DNA of 64,000 nt from Chitinophaga sp. LS1 (GTDB lineage: Bacteria > Bacteroidota > Bacteroidia > Chitinophagales > Chitinophagaceae): positions 7,318,501 to 7,382,500 of the forward strand of contig NZ_CP128362.1 in assembly GCF_034274695.1 (NCBI RefSeq), written 5' to 3'. Both the position numbers and the translations under genes were made by a program. Of this stretch, positions 28,321 to 37,688 are shown one piece after another; the first letter of the stretch is position 1; every line of letters begins with the position of its first letter. Below the pieces are notes generated by a model. That model worked only from the letters and a program-made list of their open reading frames with translations. It was not told where the DNA came from and did no database searches.

Positions 28321-28659
28321 ATTATGAAGTGTAGTCGGAATCTCATAGATGGATTCGAGATACTTTGAATGACTGTGCTAGCCGAGGAAATAAGTCTTTA
28401 GAAATAGAAAAGCGCGATGGAATTGTAGTAATCCCAGACTGTATATCAAAAGAAGCATAATTGTATTTGGCTTTATCTTAAAAGAGGGCAGCGAGTTGCA
28501 TAGATCAACCACTCTAGCCAATTTGAAATATAGGGTGTGGAACTTTACAATAATCAAAGACAATATTTATAGGGTAATACTTTACAAACAGGTATATTAA
28601 ATCGTTATAAAACCTGATATAGTGTTATTGGGTCGAAACGGATATAATCATTATAAAAT

Positions 28660-28691
28660 ACAGAAAGTCGCGATTAATCGCGACTTTCTGT
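28660..28691 (-). terminator. Palindromic terminator of the tRNA-Lys gene
   Basis: A perfect 32-base palindrome (acagaaagtcgcgatt and complement) lies 6 bases past the 3' end of the tRNA on its transcribed strand. Confidence 0.75.
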
Positions 28692-28696
28692 ATCTG

Positions 28697-28769
28697 TGAT
28701 CCCGTTGGGACTCGAACCCAAGACCCATACATTAAAAGTGTATTGCTCTACCAACTGAGCTACGGAATC
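28697..28769 (-). tRNA. tRNA-Lys (anticodon TTT)
   Basis: A 73-base cloverleaf on the minus strand. The acceptor is GATTCCG paired with CGGGATC, the D-arm is GCTCAGTTGGTAGAGC, the anticodon stem ATACA/TGTAT encloses loop CTTTTAA, and the T-arm has GGTTCGAGTCC. Anticodon TTT reads Lys AAA/AAG. The CCA end is not encoded. Confidence 0.95.
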
Positions 28770-28849
28770 ATTCCCTTTCTTCGTGATTGGGAGTGCAAAG
28801 ATAGGAATTAAATTATTTCTTCCAAATCCAAACGCAATTATTTTTTAAA

Positions 28850-31273
28850 TTAATTTAAAATTATTCTATACTTCACAGCCGGATCCTCGCGCTGGTCGGG
28901 CTTAAACAAATGCAACAAATAATATTTCCCATTCACCCAATCCTGCACCGCATTATCATAATACTGACTTCCAGGATTACCACTTTCCCCGCCAGGATAG
29001 ATCCCGTAAGCTTCTACAGGGTCTCCCATCTGCACGATCATACGCCATGAAGGACCATGATTTTCCTTTATACAATTCACTATATGTCTGCCACCACCCG
29101 TATATAAGTGATATGCGCCAAACGGAACAATACTACGGGTGATGTGTCTGATATCTGTACCACGGTAACGCCCCCACTCTAATTTATTTTTCACCTCCAA
29201 CGCTTTTGCGGTATCCGCTGCTTTGGCCAGGGCAGCGTACATCAGGCCGGAGAAGGTTTCTTTCTCTGGTGTGTTGATGTTGTCAATAAAGTGAAATGCA
29301 GTATCTTTTATCAGCAGATTCAACGTTGTTTTTTCCCATGGCATCTGGTATACATCTTCTCCGAACTGTGCCATATCATCATCCCATATTTCGCTTTGCA
29401 GATTATTCCATACTAACTGGAACACAGTCGCAGCCTTGCTATCAGCAGTGTTTTGCTGATTCCAGGATGTGAGGAGTTGCCAGTATTTTTTCTGATCGGC
29501 TGTGAGTAATGATTGGGAAAGATGTGCACCAAATACAGGAATGGCAGCCCTTGCCAGCAAATTGGTGTAGTCATTTTGCAAAGCCATCATATCCTGGATA
29601 GTGATCTGGCTATCTGCCGCCAACACTTCATTGATACGCTTACCACGGAACAAATCATAGCCACCGACAAAGTTGTATGGATACGTATCGTCTGTCGGAT
29701 TTTGATTGGCAGAACTAACAAAACCGCGGGCAGGATTATGCAGATGTGGTAATTCGTTTCGTGGTATATACCCTTGCCAGGCAAAGGTGCTGTCATCACC
29801 AGGCATCACGAATTTACCCTGATCCTTCCAGCGCAATGGATATTCTCCATTGTGCCAGATAGCGATGTCACCATCTTTAGAAGCGAAGGCAAAGTTCTGT
29901 GCCGGACATTGATAGTCTTTGATAGCTGCGAGGTAGTCGTCGTAATTTTTTGCTTTGTTGAGGAGCAGGAAAGTACGCAGTTCGTTCGATGGGTCATGGG
30001 CTTTCCAGCGCATGGCGAGGAACTGAAATTCTTCTTTTTGATGTACAGGGAAGGTGTTATCGTAGGCGACAGGTCCCCATATGGTGTAGGCGACGGTATC
30101 GTAGAAAGGTTGTTGTCCCCTGATATTGATTTGTTCTATACGAAGGTATGCATCGCGCCAGGTGCAATTAAATAAATACTGTTTGCGGCCATTGCGAAAT
30201 TGCAGTTTGTAGAAATCTTTTACGTCTTCTTCCCCATTTGTTACCCCCCAGGCAATATCGTTATTGAAGCCAATGATCACGCCGGGCGCACCGGGCAACG
30301 AAGCACCATAAGTGTTTTGTTGCGGTGTGTGCAGCTGCACTTCGTACCAGAGGGAAGGCAGACTCAGGCCAAGGTGAGGATCATTACACAAGATCGGCGC
30401 ACCGGAGCGGGTTTTAGAACCAGCTACCGCCCAGTTGTTGCTACCATTGTCCGGATCCGGTTTTTCTTCTTTAAAATGCTGTAAGGCACCCGCCAGTTTG
30501 ATAATGCTGTCTGGTGGCGCTACTGCTTTCACGGTAGCCGGATCGAAGTGGGTGTTTTTAGGCACGATCGGGTCCAGGCTATCATTGAAATCAGGGTATA
30601 ATAAGTTGAAATCTTCCTTGCTGAAAATACGGCGGGCGTTGGTGTATTCGAGGTCTTCGGATTCACCGGCCAGATCGTTTGCCATCAGTTTGAGGAGGAC
30701 AGCGGAGTTCAGTGTGGTCCAGGGCTCCGGTTTGTAGTCAAGGAGCTTGTATTCTATGGGCAGACTTGCCTTGCTCAATGTTTGAATGTAGGCATTTACA
30801 CCTGCAGCGTAAGATTCGATAGCGGTTTTGGTAAAAGGATCCTTTACCATTTCCTTCAGTGCGACCTCAGCACTGTAAACCATGCCACGGCGGCGTTGCA
30901 TTCTGTCGTAATCGACCATTTTAGGGCCGAGTATTTCAGAGAGACGACCAGAGGCGGCGAAGATCTGCAATTCCATTTGCCAGAGGCGATCACGGGCGTG
31001 GAGGAAACCTTCTATATAGTAGGCGTCTGCGTCGTTTTCAGCGAAGATATGAGGGACCATGCGGTCATCCAGCCAGACTTCGGACTTGCCGGTGAGGCCG
31101 GGGAGGTGGATGGTTTCATTATAATCTTTGCTGATGGGGGTGGCGTTTTGCCAAAAACCTTCCTGAGGACTGAGTAATGGGCCAACAGGGGGCAGTGCAC
31201 CCCATTTGTGGGACAAAGCAAAAATAAGTAAAGCGGTTATTCCGGTCGTAATGGCAAATGGTATGATTCTCAT
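28850..31273 (-). CDS. Penicillin acylase family Ntn-hydrolase
   Basis: The protein has 807 residues. An N-terminal membrane or signal segment (IIPFAITTGITALLIFAL) is followed by an A-chain (about 45-250), a spacer, and the autocleavage site G/S in PDNGSNNWAVAGSKTRSG, where Ser becomes the N-terminal nucleophile of the B-chain. PILCNDPHLGLSLPSLWYE follows, as in penicillin and homoserine-lactone acylases. It hydrolyses amide bonds of acylated amines. The real substrate (beta-lactam side chain, acyl-homoserine lactone or lipopeptide) cannot be read from sequence. Confidence 0.92.
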   Translation of the reverse strand: MRIIPFAITTGITALLIFALSHKWGALPPVGPLLSPQEGFWQNATPISKDYNETIHLPGLTGKSEVWLDDRMVPHIFAENDADAYYIEGFLHARDRLWQMELQIFAASGRLSEILGPKMVDYDRMQRRRGMVYSAEVALKEMVKDPFTKTAIESYAAGVNAYIQTLSKASLPIEYKLLDYKPEPWTTLNSAVLLKLMANDLAGESEDLEYTNARRIFSKEDFNLLYPDFNDSLDPIVPKNTHFDPATVKAVAPPDSIIKLAGALQHFKEEKPDPDNGSNNWAVAGSKTRSGAPILCNDPHLGLSLPSLWYEVQLHTPQQNTYGASLPGAPGVIIGFNNDIAWGVTNGEEDVKDFYKLQFRNGRKQYLFNCTWRDAYLRIEQINIRGQQPFYDTVAYTIWGPVAYDNTFPVHQKEEFQFLAMRWKAHDPSNELRTFLLLNKAKNYDDYLAAIKDYQCPAQNFAFASKDGDIAIWHNGEYPLRWKDQGKFVMPGDDSTFAWQGYIPRNELPHLHNPARGFVSSANQNPTDDTYPYNFVGGYDLFRGKRINEVLAADSQITIQDMMALQNDYTNLLARAAIPVFGAHLSQSLLTADQKKYWQLLTSWNQQNTADSKAATVFQLVWNNLQSEIWDDDMAQFGEDVYQMPWEKTTLNLLIKDTAFHFIDNINTPEKETFSGLMYAALAKAADTAKALEVKNKLEWGRYRGTDIRHITRSIVPFGAYHLYTGGGRHIVNCIKENHGPSWRMIVQMGDPVEAYGIYPGGESGNPGSQYYDNAVQDWVNGKYYLLHLFKPDQREDPAVKYRIILN

Positions 31274-31367
31274 AGCAAGGAAGTGAATAGCTAATATACA
31301 ATTTTTTCAGCCGCGGTGATTTTGGTGGATGGCAATAATGAAATCATATGGATGAATCGTAGGTGAG

Positions 31368-31431
31368 CCGGTTATAAGCCGCCAATAACCCGCCTCTTTA
31401 TAGATGCGGGTTATTGGCGGCTTATAGCCGG
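31368..31431. repeat. Long intergenic hairpin (26-bp arms)
   Basis: The arms 31368-31393 and 31406-31431 (ccggttataagccgccaat onward) pair with one mismatch around a 12-base loop. The arm motif ggcggcttatag is repeated again at 31439-31450. It has no T-run, so it is not a simple terminator. Confidence 0.75.
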
Positions 31432-31508
31432 GATATAGGCGGCTTATAGGCGGGTTATCTCCCTGAGAATGCAAAAGAAGTGCTATGGCTACGGTTGTAA
31501 CCAGCAGG

Positions 31509-31681
31509 GGGGAGTAGCTACTTTTTAGTACGAAAAGCGACATCCCGCGAGGGGGTATCGACTACCTTTTAGCAAGAATGCGATAACCAGCGAGGACGCA
31601 TTAGCTACTCTTTAGCAAGAAAAATGATATCCCGTGGGGGGTATCGACTACCTTTTAGCAAGAAATGCGATAACCAGCGAG
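31509..31681. repeat. Tandem array of four 43-44-bp units
   Basis: Units begin near 31509, 31552, 31595 and 31638. Units 2 and 4 are almost identical (ggtatcgactacctttta, then gcgataaccagcgag); units 1 and 3 are diverged versions with agtagctac or ttagctact. The last unit ends 11 bases from the stop of the BioF-like gene. Confidence 0.8.
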
Positions 31682-31691
31682 TTCCCATTAT

Positions 31692-32804
31692 TTACCCCTT
31701 AGTCAAAACCCCAATCACCTTATCCACTTCCTCTTCTGTATTAAAACTATGCAATACAATACGCAGCCTTTCCTTCCCTTTGGGCACAGTAGGATGTAAA
31801 ATGGCCCGGATATCCAATCCTTCTCCCTGAAGTCGCGCCGCCAATTCCCTAGTAGCCGTATTTCCAGGGGTCAAAACAACCTGAATAGGCGTTTCACTGG
31901 GCAATGTATCCAGCGCCGCCACTCCCTTCCGGAATCGGGTAATTAAAGCCGCCAGGTGAGTTCTGGCTTCCTGCATATAAGGAAACAAATCGTAACTGGC
32001 CATGATCGCTGCCATCGCAGTAGGTGGCAGGGCCGTGGTATATATAAATGAGCGGGAAAAATTGATAAGATAATCACGTAAATGACTGGAACCCAGCACG
32101 ACGGCACCATGACATCCTACAGCCTTGCCAAATGTATGTACCCTGGCAAAACATTGAGCCTGCAATTCCAGGTGCTGTACCAGGCCCTCGCCTTTTGCAC
32201 CGACTACACCCGTGGCGTGGGCTTCGTCTACAATGAGGTGGGCGCCTGCCCTTTCACAAATGGCCGCGATGGCGGTTAAAGGGGCAAAGTCTCCATCCAT
32301 GGAATACACAGACTCTACTGCCACGAAGATATTGCCCGTGGCGTTGGAGAGTTTCTTTTCAAGATCAATCGTATCATTGTGCAGGAAAGAAAATGCCTGC
32401 GCTTTGGAAAGCCGGATGCCATCACGGATACTGGCATGGATAAGGGAATCGTAAATGATCGTATCTCCTTTTTGGGGTACAGCGCTGAATAATCCAAGAT
32501 TCGCATCGTAGCCGGAGTTATAAATTAACCCGGCGGCACTTTGATGAAATCCTGCCAACATAATTTCCGTTTCTTCTACCCAGAGGTAATTGCCTGCCAG
32601 TAAACGTGAGCCGGTACTGCCGTGGGCGAAAGGCCGCGCGGCAAGGAGATTATGTACGGCTTCCTGCATGGCCATGCTCTTTGCCAGGCCAAGGTAATCG
32701 TTGGAACAAAAGTCTACCATACCGGGTGCCGGCAGGCGTAATTGACGGAGGGCGTGCTGTTCTTTGCGTGCTGCCAGTTGCGCTAAAAGAAAATCTTCTT
32801 TCAT
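31692..32804 (-). CDS. bioF: 8-amino-7-oxononanoate synthase-like PLP enzyme
   Basis: The 370 residues match the alpha-oxoamine synthase family: VDFCSNDYLGLAKS at the start, GSTGSRLLAGN, DSLIHASIRDGIRLS, VDEAHATGVVG with the PLP-binding Asp, and the Schiff-base Lys in THTFGKAVG-type text (VHTFGKAVGCHGA). BioF joins pimeloyl-ACP or pimeloyl-CoA and alanine in biotin synthesis. Other family members (Kbl, sphingolipid Spt) are possible, but length and motifs fit BioF best. No other biotin gene is nearby. It is divergent from the miaE gene. Confidence 0.8.
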   Translation of the reverse strand: MKEDFLLAQLAARKEQHALRQLRLPAPGMVDFCSNDYLGLAKSMAMQEAVHNLLAARPFAHGSTGSRLLAGNYLWVEETEIMLAGFHQSAAGLIYNSGYDANLGLFSAVPQKGDTIIYDSLIHASIRDGIRLSKAQAFSFLHNDTIDLEKKLSNATGNIFVAVESVYSMDGDFAPLTAIAAICERAGAHLIVDEAHATGVVGAKGEGLVQHLELQAQCFARVHTFGKAVGCHGAVVLGSSHLRDYLINFSRSFIYTTALPPTAMAAIMASYDLFPYMQEARTHLAALITRFRKGVAALDTLPSETPIQVVLTPGNTATRELAARLQGEGLDIRAILHPTVPKGKERLRIVLHSFNTEEEVDKVIGVLTKG

Positions 32805-32808
32805 CTTT

Positions 32809-32826
32809 CAAAGCTAAGTAACTTTG
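32809..32826. promoter_or_regulatory. Overlapping divergent -7 boxes between bioF-like gene and miaE
   Basis: TAACTTTG at 32819-32826 on the plus strand fits the Bacteroidota -7 element TAnnTTTG and would give miaE a leader of about 29 bases. TAGCTTTG on the minus strand (32809-32816) also fits but lies only 4 bases from the bioF ATG, implying a nearly leaderless transcript. Confidence 0.5.
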
Positions 32827-32860
32827 TGGACGATAATTAATGAAAAGCAACTTAACGCGC

Positions 32861-33457
32861 ATGAGTAAAGTATCTATCCTTGGACTTCATCTTCCTTCTG
32901 ACCCACGTTGGGTAAACCTGGCCGCTATTTCCCTGGAAGAAGTATTGACAGACCATGCTTTTTGTGAGCAAAAAGCTGCAACTTCCTGTATCTCTTTGAT
33001 TCAGCGTTATCCGCACAGAGATAGACTGGTACAGGAACTGGCGCCGATCGTGACTGAAGAGTGGGGACATTTCCGGCAGGTACTGGCAGAGATGAAAAAG
33101 AGAGGGTTTCAGTTGGGAAAACAACGAAAAGATCTATACGTAAATGCGTTGATGCAGCATCAGAATAAAGGGGGGGATCCGGATACGGTGTTCCTGGATC
33201 GGTTGCTGACTTTTGCGCTGATTGAAGCAAGAAGTTGTGAGCGGTTTAGATTATTGAGTGAAGATCTGGAAGATGAATATCTCCGTGAGTTTTACCGGAA
33301 ATTTATGATTTCTGAAGCAGGGCATTACCGGTTATTTATCGACCTGGCAAATGAGTATTTACCGGAAGAGAAGGTAAAAGCGCGCTGGCAGGAATGGCTG
33401 ACGATTGAGGCGGATATAATGGATAAAATGGAAGTGAGGGGAGATAGGATTCATTAG
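32861..33457 (+). CDS. miaE: tRNA-(ms2io6A)-hydroxylase-like protein
   Basis: The protein has 198 residues and the fold of MiaE diiron proteins. Metal-ligand candidates are EEVLTDHAFCEQKA (Glu, His), VTEEWGHFRQV (Glu, His), ALIEARSCERF and SEAGHYRLF. It hydroxylates the isopentenyl group of the modified A37 in tRNA. I chose ATG 32861 because relatives start at MSKV.ILGL and because the -7 box at 32819-32826 leaves a normal leader; ATG 32840 would add 7 residues. It stands alone. Confidence 0.88.
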   Translation: MSKVSILGLHLPSDPRWVNLAAISLEEVLTDHAFCEQKAATSCISLIQRYPHRDRLVQELAPIVTEEWGHFRQVLAEMKKRGFQLGKQRKDLYVNALMQHQNKGGDPDTVFLDRLLTFALIEARSCERFRLLSEDLEDEYLREFYRKFMISEAGHYRLFIDLANEYLPEEKVKARWQEWLTIEADIMDKMEVRGDRIH

Positions 33458-33543
33458 AAGCAGACTTTCATTATCCTACATGGTTCATCATTGAAACCGA
33501 TCCTGAAACCAGCGGGACAGCATCTATACAAGTAATTATTCAC

Positions 33544-33572
33544 AGGCTTCAATGGTGGTTCCCTTGAAGCCT
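33544..33572. terminator. Probable bidirectional terminator
   Basis: A 9-bp stem (aggcttcaa/ttgaagcct) with an 11-base loop lies between the convergent miaE and patatin genes. T-rich sequence follows on the plus strand. Confidence 0.45.
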
Positions 33573-33582
33573 TCTTTATAGC

Positions 33583-35823
33583 TTAAAAATTAAACCCAAT
33601 ATTTACATAAAAACGTAACCGGCCATCCTGATCGCAATACATCATTGTGCCTTCTATCGGCCCCATGAATGTAGAATAGCCAGCTGATATGCCATACCCA
33701 CTCAGGTATTTAAATTTCGTTTCCACATCCCCCATAAAATCATACACTGCAGCACCTACCCTTGGCGTGGTGAAGATATTCCGTGCCACTTCATACTGAT
33801 ACGCCAGTTGTAATGTAGCGGCAGAAGATGTACTCACCTCTCCTTCCAATATCCCTACAAACGGCAACTGGTTGCGCAGGACATTGTTCAATCCCCCAAT
33901 CTGAAAAGCATTGATCGGACCTTGTTTGTGATTGAAGTTCACACCGCCACCGGCCTGAATTTGCAAAGCGCCTTTATATCCAAATGGAATATGGTATTTT
34001 GCCTGCAACAAAGCCCGCTGGTAATCGGCAAAGTTGATATTGGTAGAATCCAGTGATTGCTGCACCCCATCACGAAACACCCTGAAACCCGGGTTTTCAT
34101 TATAGATCCAGCCTGCTTCGAACTGCAGATCGATCCCTTTGCGTGAGTAGATCTTTCTATCGAGCGAGTTCATACCGATATAAAAATAGCTGTTTAGTTG
34201 TGTGCTGTTTCCACGTATTTCCTGCTCATCTGCATAGCGGGGGTTCAGGTTTAAGAACTCCCAACGGGTACCGATACCCATGGCCATCATACTATTTAAT
34301 GTCCATTGGAAATGTATATCGGTGTTTAAGTATTTACTATGATAATCCTGTTTTGCTTTCAGGTTTTCATATTGTGTCATCGAGTTATCCTCGAAGTAAA
34401 AACCAAGGCCTACACCGAAGTTCCTGTCATGACCGGTATATTTAAAGTACTCTGCCTGCACACGCGGATTTTCGCTGATAGCGACGGTCACAAATGCACG
34501 GGAGTTAGGTATGATAAAGTTGCGTTGTGTAACATTGACGATCGCGCTGGCATTTGTAAAACTATTATAACTAAGTGCGAATTTTACATACGTGAGCGGA
34601 TTCTCTTCCACATTTACGTTCATGATGGTCTGGCGCTTGTCATCCGGTATGAGGTCGTATGTGATCATTTTATAGAATCGGGTACCAAATACATTCAGCA
34701 CTGCTTCTTTGATATGCTGGGAAGTGTAGCAGCCACCGGTTTTGAGCCCAAGGCGCCCCAGGAAAAATTTCTCATCTGAGTGCTTGAGACCATTTACTCG
34801 AATTTCAGTCAGTTCAATATCAGCGGTAAAAGGTAAACGGTTCTTTTCGAAAGGTGGCAATGGATTGATGGCCTGTAGTGAATCGGCCAGGTGCTTAAAC
34901 ACGGGATACATCTCTCTGCCCTTGCGCTTACCTATTTCTATGATAGAATCAACGCTGCCAAAGCTGGCGGCACTGTAGTTTTCCAGTTTATGCTGAATGA
35001 AGATATCGCAGAGTTGTCGTTCATCCTTGAAGTCGTCGGCGTCTTTGTAGAAACCGAGTTGCTGGATCACATCCAGTGGTGTTTGCAACTGATCTGATTT
35101 GCGAAGACCTCCTGATACGTTGGACCCGATCACGATGTCGGCCCCCATTTCCTTAGCGGTGATAACCGGGAAGTTGCGGACTACACCGCCATCGACCAAC
35201 TTACGGTCACCTATATTGATCGCTGTAAAAATAGAAGGAATGGCCATACTGGCACGGATAGCAGTGACAATATCGCCGGTATCGAGTGTGACGATGGCTC
35301 CATTGGACACATCGGTGGCGATACATTTAAAAGGAATATTGAATTTGGAAAAATCCCGCACCCCATTGGCAGGCCAGCACATACGTGCAAGCTCCAGCCA
35401 TAGCTGTTCACCGGAAATTACGCCGGAGGCCAGTTTGGGTTTGCCAAATTCAAAGGGGATTTCGATGATATATTTATTATACTCTTTCTTTTCTTCGTAA
35501 GAGATGTCGGTGAGAACGGGTTGGTTGGTAAAAAGGTTGTTCCAGTCGAGTTCCCTGGCCATTCTTTCGATGTCGGAACCGGAGTAGCCCATGGAATAGA
35601 GGGCACCAACGATGCTCCCCATACTGGTGCCGGTGAGGTAATCTATATGTAGTCCGGCGCTGTCAAGGGCTTCGAGGATACCGATATGGGCCAGGCCTTT
35701 GGCGCCTCCACCGCTGAGGGTCACTCCTATTTTGGGACGACCGGTCCCCGGCTGCTGTGCAAACATGACAGCAGGAAATAAAATGATCCCTAACCAACAA
35801 ACAAATACCCTTCTGAAACGCAT
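33583..35823 (-). CDS. Patatin-like phospholipase fused to outer-membrane beta-barrel
   Basis: The protein has 746 residues from ATG 35823, which starts a signal peptide (ends VMFAQQ); an upstream extension to 36000 lacks one. The patatin domain (about 30-240) has the oxyanion loop GGGAKGLAHIG, the nucleophile motif GTSMGS and the catalytic Asp in DGGVVRNFP. A POTRA-like part (about 325-400) and a BamA/surface-antigen-like barrel (about 410-746) follow. This matches PlpD-type (type Vd) two-domain proteins, where the barrel is thought to carry the lipase to the surface. Confidence 0.9.
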   Translation of the reverse strand: MRFRRVFVCWLGIILFPAVMFAQQPGTGRPKIGVTLSGGGAKGLAHIGILEALDSAGLHIDYLTGTSMGSIVGALYSMGYSGSDIERMARELDWNNLFTNQPVLTDISYEEKKEYNKYIIEIPFEFGKPKLASGVISGEQLWLELARMCWPANGVRDFSKFNIPFKCIATDVSNGAIVTLDTGDIVTAIRASMAIPSIFTAINIGDRKLVDGGVVRNFPVITAKEMGADIVIGSNVSGGLRKSDQLQTPLDVIQQLGFYKDADDFKDERQLCDIFIQHKLENYSAASFGSVDSIIEIGKRKGREMYPVFKHLADSLQAINPLPPFEKNRLPFTADIELTEIRVNGLKHSDEKFFLGRLGLKTGGCYTSQHIKEAVLNVFGTRFYKMITYDLIPDDKRQTIMNVNVEENPLTYVKFALSYNSFTNASAIVNVTQRNFIIPNSRAFVTVAISENPRVQAEYFKYTGHDRNFGVGLGFYFEDNSMTQYENLKAKQDYHSKYLNTDIHFQWTLNSMMAMGIGTRWEFLNLNPRYADEQEIRGNSTQLNSYFYIGMNSLDRKIYSRKGIDLQFEAGWIYNENPGFRVFRDGVQQSLDSTNINFADYQRALLQAKYHIPFGYKGALQIQAGGGVNFNHKQGPINAFQIGGLNNVLRNQLPFVGILEGEVSTSSAATLQLAYQYEVARNIFTTPRVGAAVYDFMGDVETKFKYLSGYGISAGYSTFMGPIEGTMMYCDQDGRLRFYVNIGFNF

Positions 35824-36049
35824 ATATCTTGACTGTAAGTTCCCTGATTTGACCCGAAGGTAGCAGAATAAGTTTAAAAAATGAGTTTTCCCGCGATGAT
35901 CTGTAGCAGGCATAGGGAGACTCAATTTTATCCAAAATCTACGGTTTAACTGCCTCTTCAAAAAATATAATATTTGCGTTTTTATTATTATTTTATACAA
36001 CTATTTGTAGCATTTCAAACTATTAGGACTACCTTATATTTCCACAAGT

Positions 36050-37534
36050 ATGATAAAAAACACGACTGCGCACAACATCTGGCAGGTGATCCTGGCTTCT
36101 TCGGCCGGCACGCTGATAGAATGGTATGATTTCTACATCTTTGGCAGTTTGTCTGCTATAATTGCTGAAAAGTTTTTCCCGCCCAGCAATCCTGATCTTG
36201 CTTACATAATGACACTGGCCACTTTTGCAGTGGGGTTTGTGGTCAGGCCTTTTGGCGCGATTGTGTTCGGGAGATTGGGGGATATTGTCGGGAGGAAGTA
36301 TACTTTTTTACTTACCCTGCTCATCATGGGTGGGTCTACTTTTGCTATTGGCCTGGTACCGGGTTATGGAACGATTGGCGTACTGGCACCGATTATTGTA
36401 TTGATATTACGGCTATTACAGGGATTGGCGCTGGGTGGAGAATATGGAGGTGCTGCAACATATGTGGCAGAGCATTCGGCACATAACAAGCGTGGGTATT
36501 ATACAAGTTTTATACAGACGACGGCTACGTTGGGGTTGTTTGTATCGCTGGCGGTGATCCTGATTACGAGGAGTAGCATGACGACGGATCAGTTCAATGA
36601 TTGGGGATGGCGGGTGCCGTTCTGGTTGTCGGTGTTGCTGGTGTTGATGTCTTATTATATCAGGATCCGGTTGCAGGAGTCGCCGGAGTTTGCGCAGTTG
36701 AAAGCGGAGGGGAAGACGGCGAAGAACCCGATAAAAGAGAGTTTTGGCAAGAAAGAGAATTTGAAAGTGGTGTTGCTGGCGTTGTTTGGAGCCGCGATGG
36801 GCCAAGGGGTGATCTGGTATACGGGGCAGTTTTATGCTTTGTCGTTTTTGCAAAAGACGATGAACATTGAATTTGTGCAGTCTAATATAATAATAGCGGT
36901 GGCGCTGGTGTTGGGAACGCCGTTCTTTATTTATTTTGGGTGGTTGTCGGATAAGATCGGGCGAAAGAAGATTATGATGGCGGGGATGTTGGTAGCGGCG
37001 CTGGCGTATTATCCCATATATGCAAGGATGGATCAGATTGGGAATATTGGTTTGAAGACGGAGGAGAAGGCGAAGTATACGATAGAGAATACGATGACGA
37101 GGAATGAGAAGATGCAGAATGTGGAGAAGACCGTGAAGACGAGGGTGTATGATGATGAGACGAAGGTGAAGGAGACGGTGGTGAATACAGATGGGAAAGA
37201 GGAGAAGAAGACGGAGGTGGTAGTGGGCAAGAGTGGTGTGATACAATTGGTATTGCTGGTATGGGTGCAGGTGTTATTTGTGACGATGGTGTATGGGCCG
37301 ATAGCGGCGTTTTTGGTGGAGTTGTTTCCGGCGAGGATCAGGTATACTTCGATGAGTTTGCCTTATCATTTGGGGAATGGGGTGTTTGGAGGGTTGTTGC
37401 CTACAGTGGCGACGATATTGGTGACGCAGACGCATCATCATTTGGCGGGGTTGGTGTACCCGATTGGGGTGGCGGGGATTTGTTTTGTGATTGGGATGGT
37501 GTTTATTAAGGAGAATATGATATCTAAAGAATAG
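36050..37534 (+). CDS. MFS transporter, metabolite:H+ symporter (MHS) type
   Basis: The protein has 494 residues with twelve predicted helices. The N-terminal SSAGTLIEWYDFYIFG and the loop motif GRLGDIVGRKYTF are typical of MHS carriers such as ProP and ShiA. GLALGGEYGGAATYVAEH follows. The substrate may be an organic acid or compatible solute. An unusual charged insertion (about residues 325-395, rich in Lys, Glu and Thr) lies between helices of the second half. From about 36550 on, codons mostly end in G, unlike neighbouring genes. Confidence 0.88.
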   Translation: MIKNTTAHNIWQVILASSAGTLIEWYDFYIFGSLSAIIAEKFFPPSNPDLAYIMTLATFAVGFVVRPFGAIVFGRLGDIVGRKYTFLLTLLIMGGSTFAIGLVPGYGTIGVLAPIIVLILRLLQGLALGGEYGGAATYVAEHSAHNKRGYYTSFIQTTATLGLFVSLAVILITRSSMTTDQFNDWGWRVPFWLSVLLVLMSYYIRIRLQESPEFAQLKAEGKTAKNPIKESFGKKENLKVVLLALFGAAMGQGVIWYTGQFYALSFLQKTMNIEFVQSNIIIAVALVLGTPFFIYFGWLSDKIGRKKIMMAGMLVAALAYYPIYARMDQIGNIGLKTEEKAKYTIENTMTRNEKMQNVEKTVKTRVYDDETKVKETVVNTDGKEEKKTEVVVGKSGVIQLVLLVWVQVLFVTMVYGPIAAFLVELFPARIRYTSMSLPYHLGNGVFGGLLPTVATILVTQTHHHLAGLVYPIGVAGICFVIGMVFIKENMISKE

Positions 37535-37536
37535 GG

Positions 37537-37618
37537 TAGAATCCGGAAGAATTGCTGCTCAATTCTTCCGGATTCTAGTAGGGGCGGTTGCGGACCTGGT
37601 GGTTCGCAACCGCTTTTT
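37537..37618 (+). terminator. Double hairpin terminator after the MHS transporter
   Basis: The first stem has 18 perfect bp (37537-37554 with 37560-37577, tagaatccggaagaattg). The second has 9 bp (gcggttgcg, 37584-37592 with 37605-37613) and is followed by TTTTT. The second is the likely stop point. Confidence 0.8.
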
Positions 37619-37688
37619 ATTGAAGGAATTTAGTTGCGAAGGTGTTGGATCTGGCGAACAGAAACTGATTTTTTATTTCCGCAACCGC

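Larger units (their letters stand above)
28122..28696. other. 575-base intergenic region
   Basis: It holds two hairpins annotated separately (28279-28320, 28660-28691). Between them a broken AT-rich stretch shows no gene I can support. Confidence 0.4.

Noticed and set aside
28697..28769. tRNA-Lys as an attachment site for an integrated element
   Set aside because: No integrase gene and no copy of the tRNA 3' end is seen nearby; flanking genes look like core chromosome.
31509..31681. CRISPR array
   Set aside because: The units are contiguous and all related, with no unique spacers and no cas genes.
36416..37246. A long minus-strand frame opposite the MHS transporter
   Set aside because: Its protein is mostly Arg, His, Leu and Ile, the shadow of the G-rich codons of the real gene.
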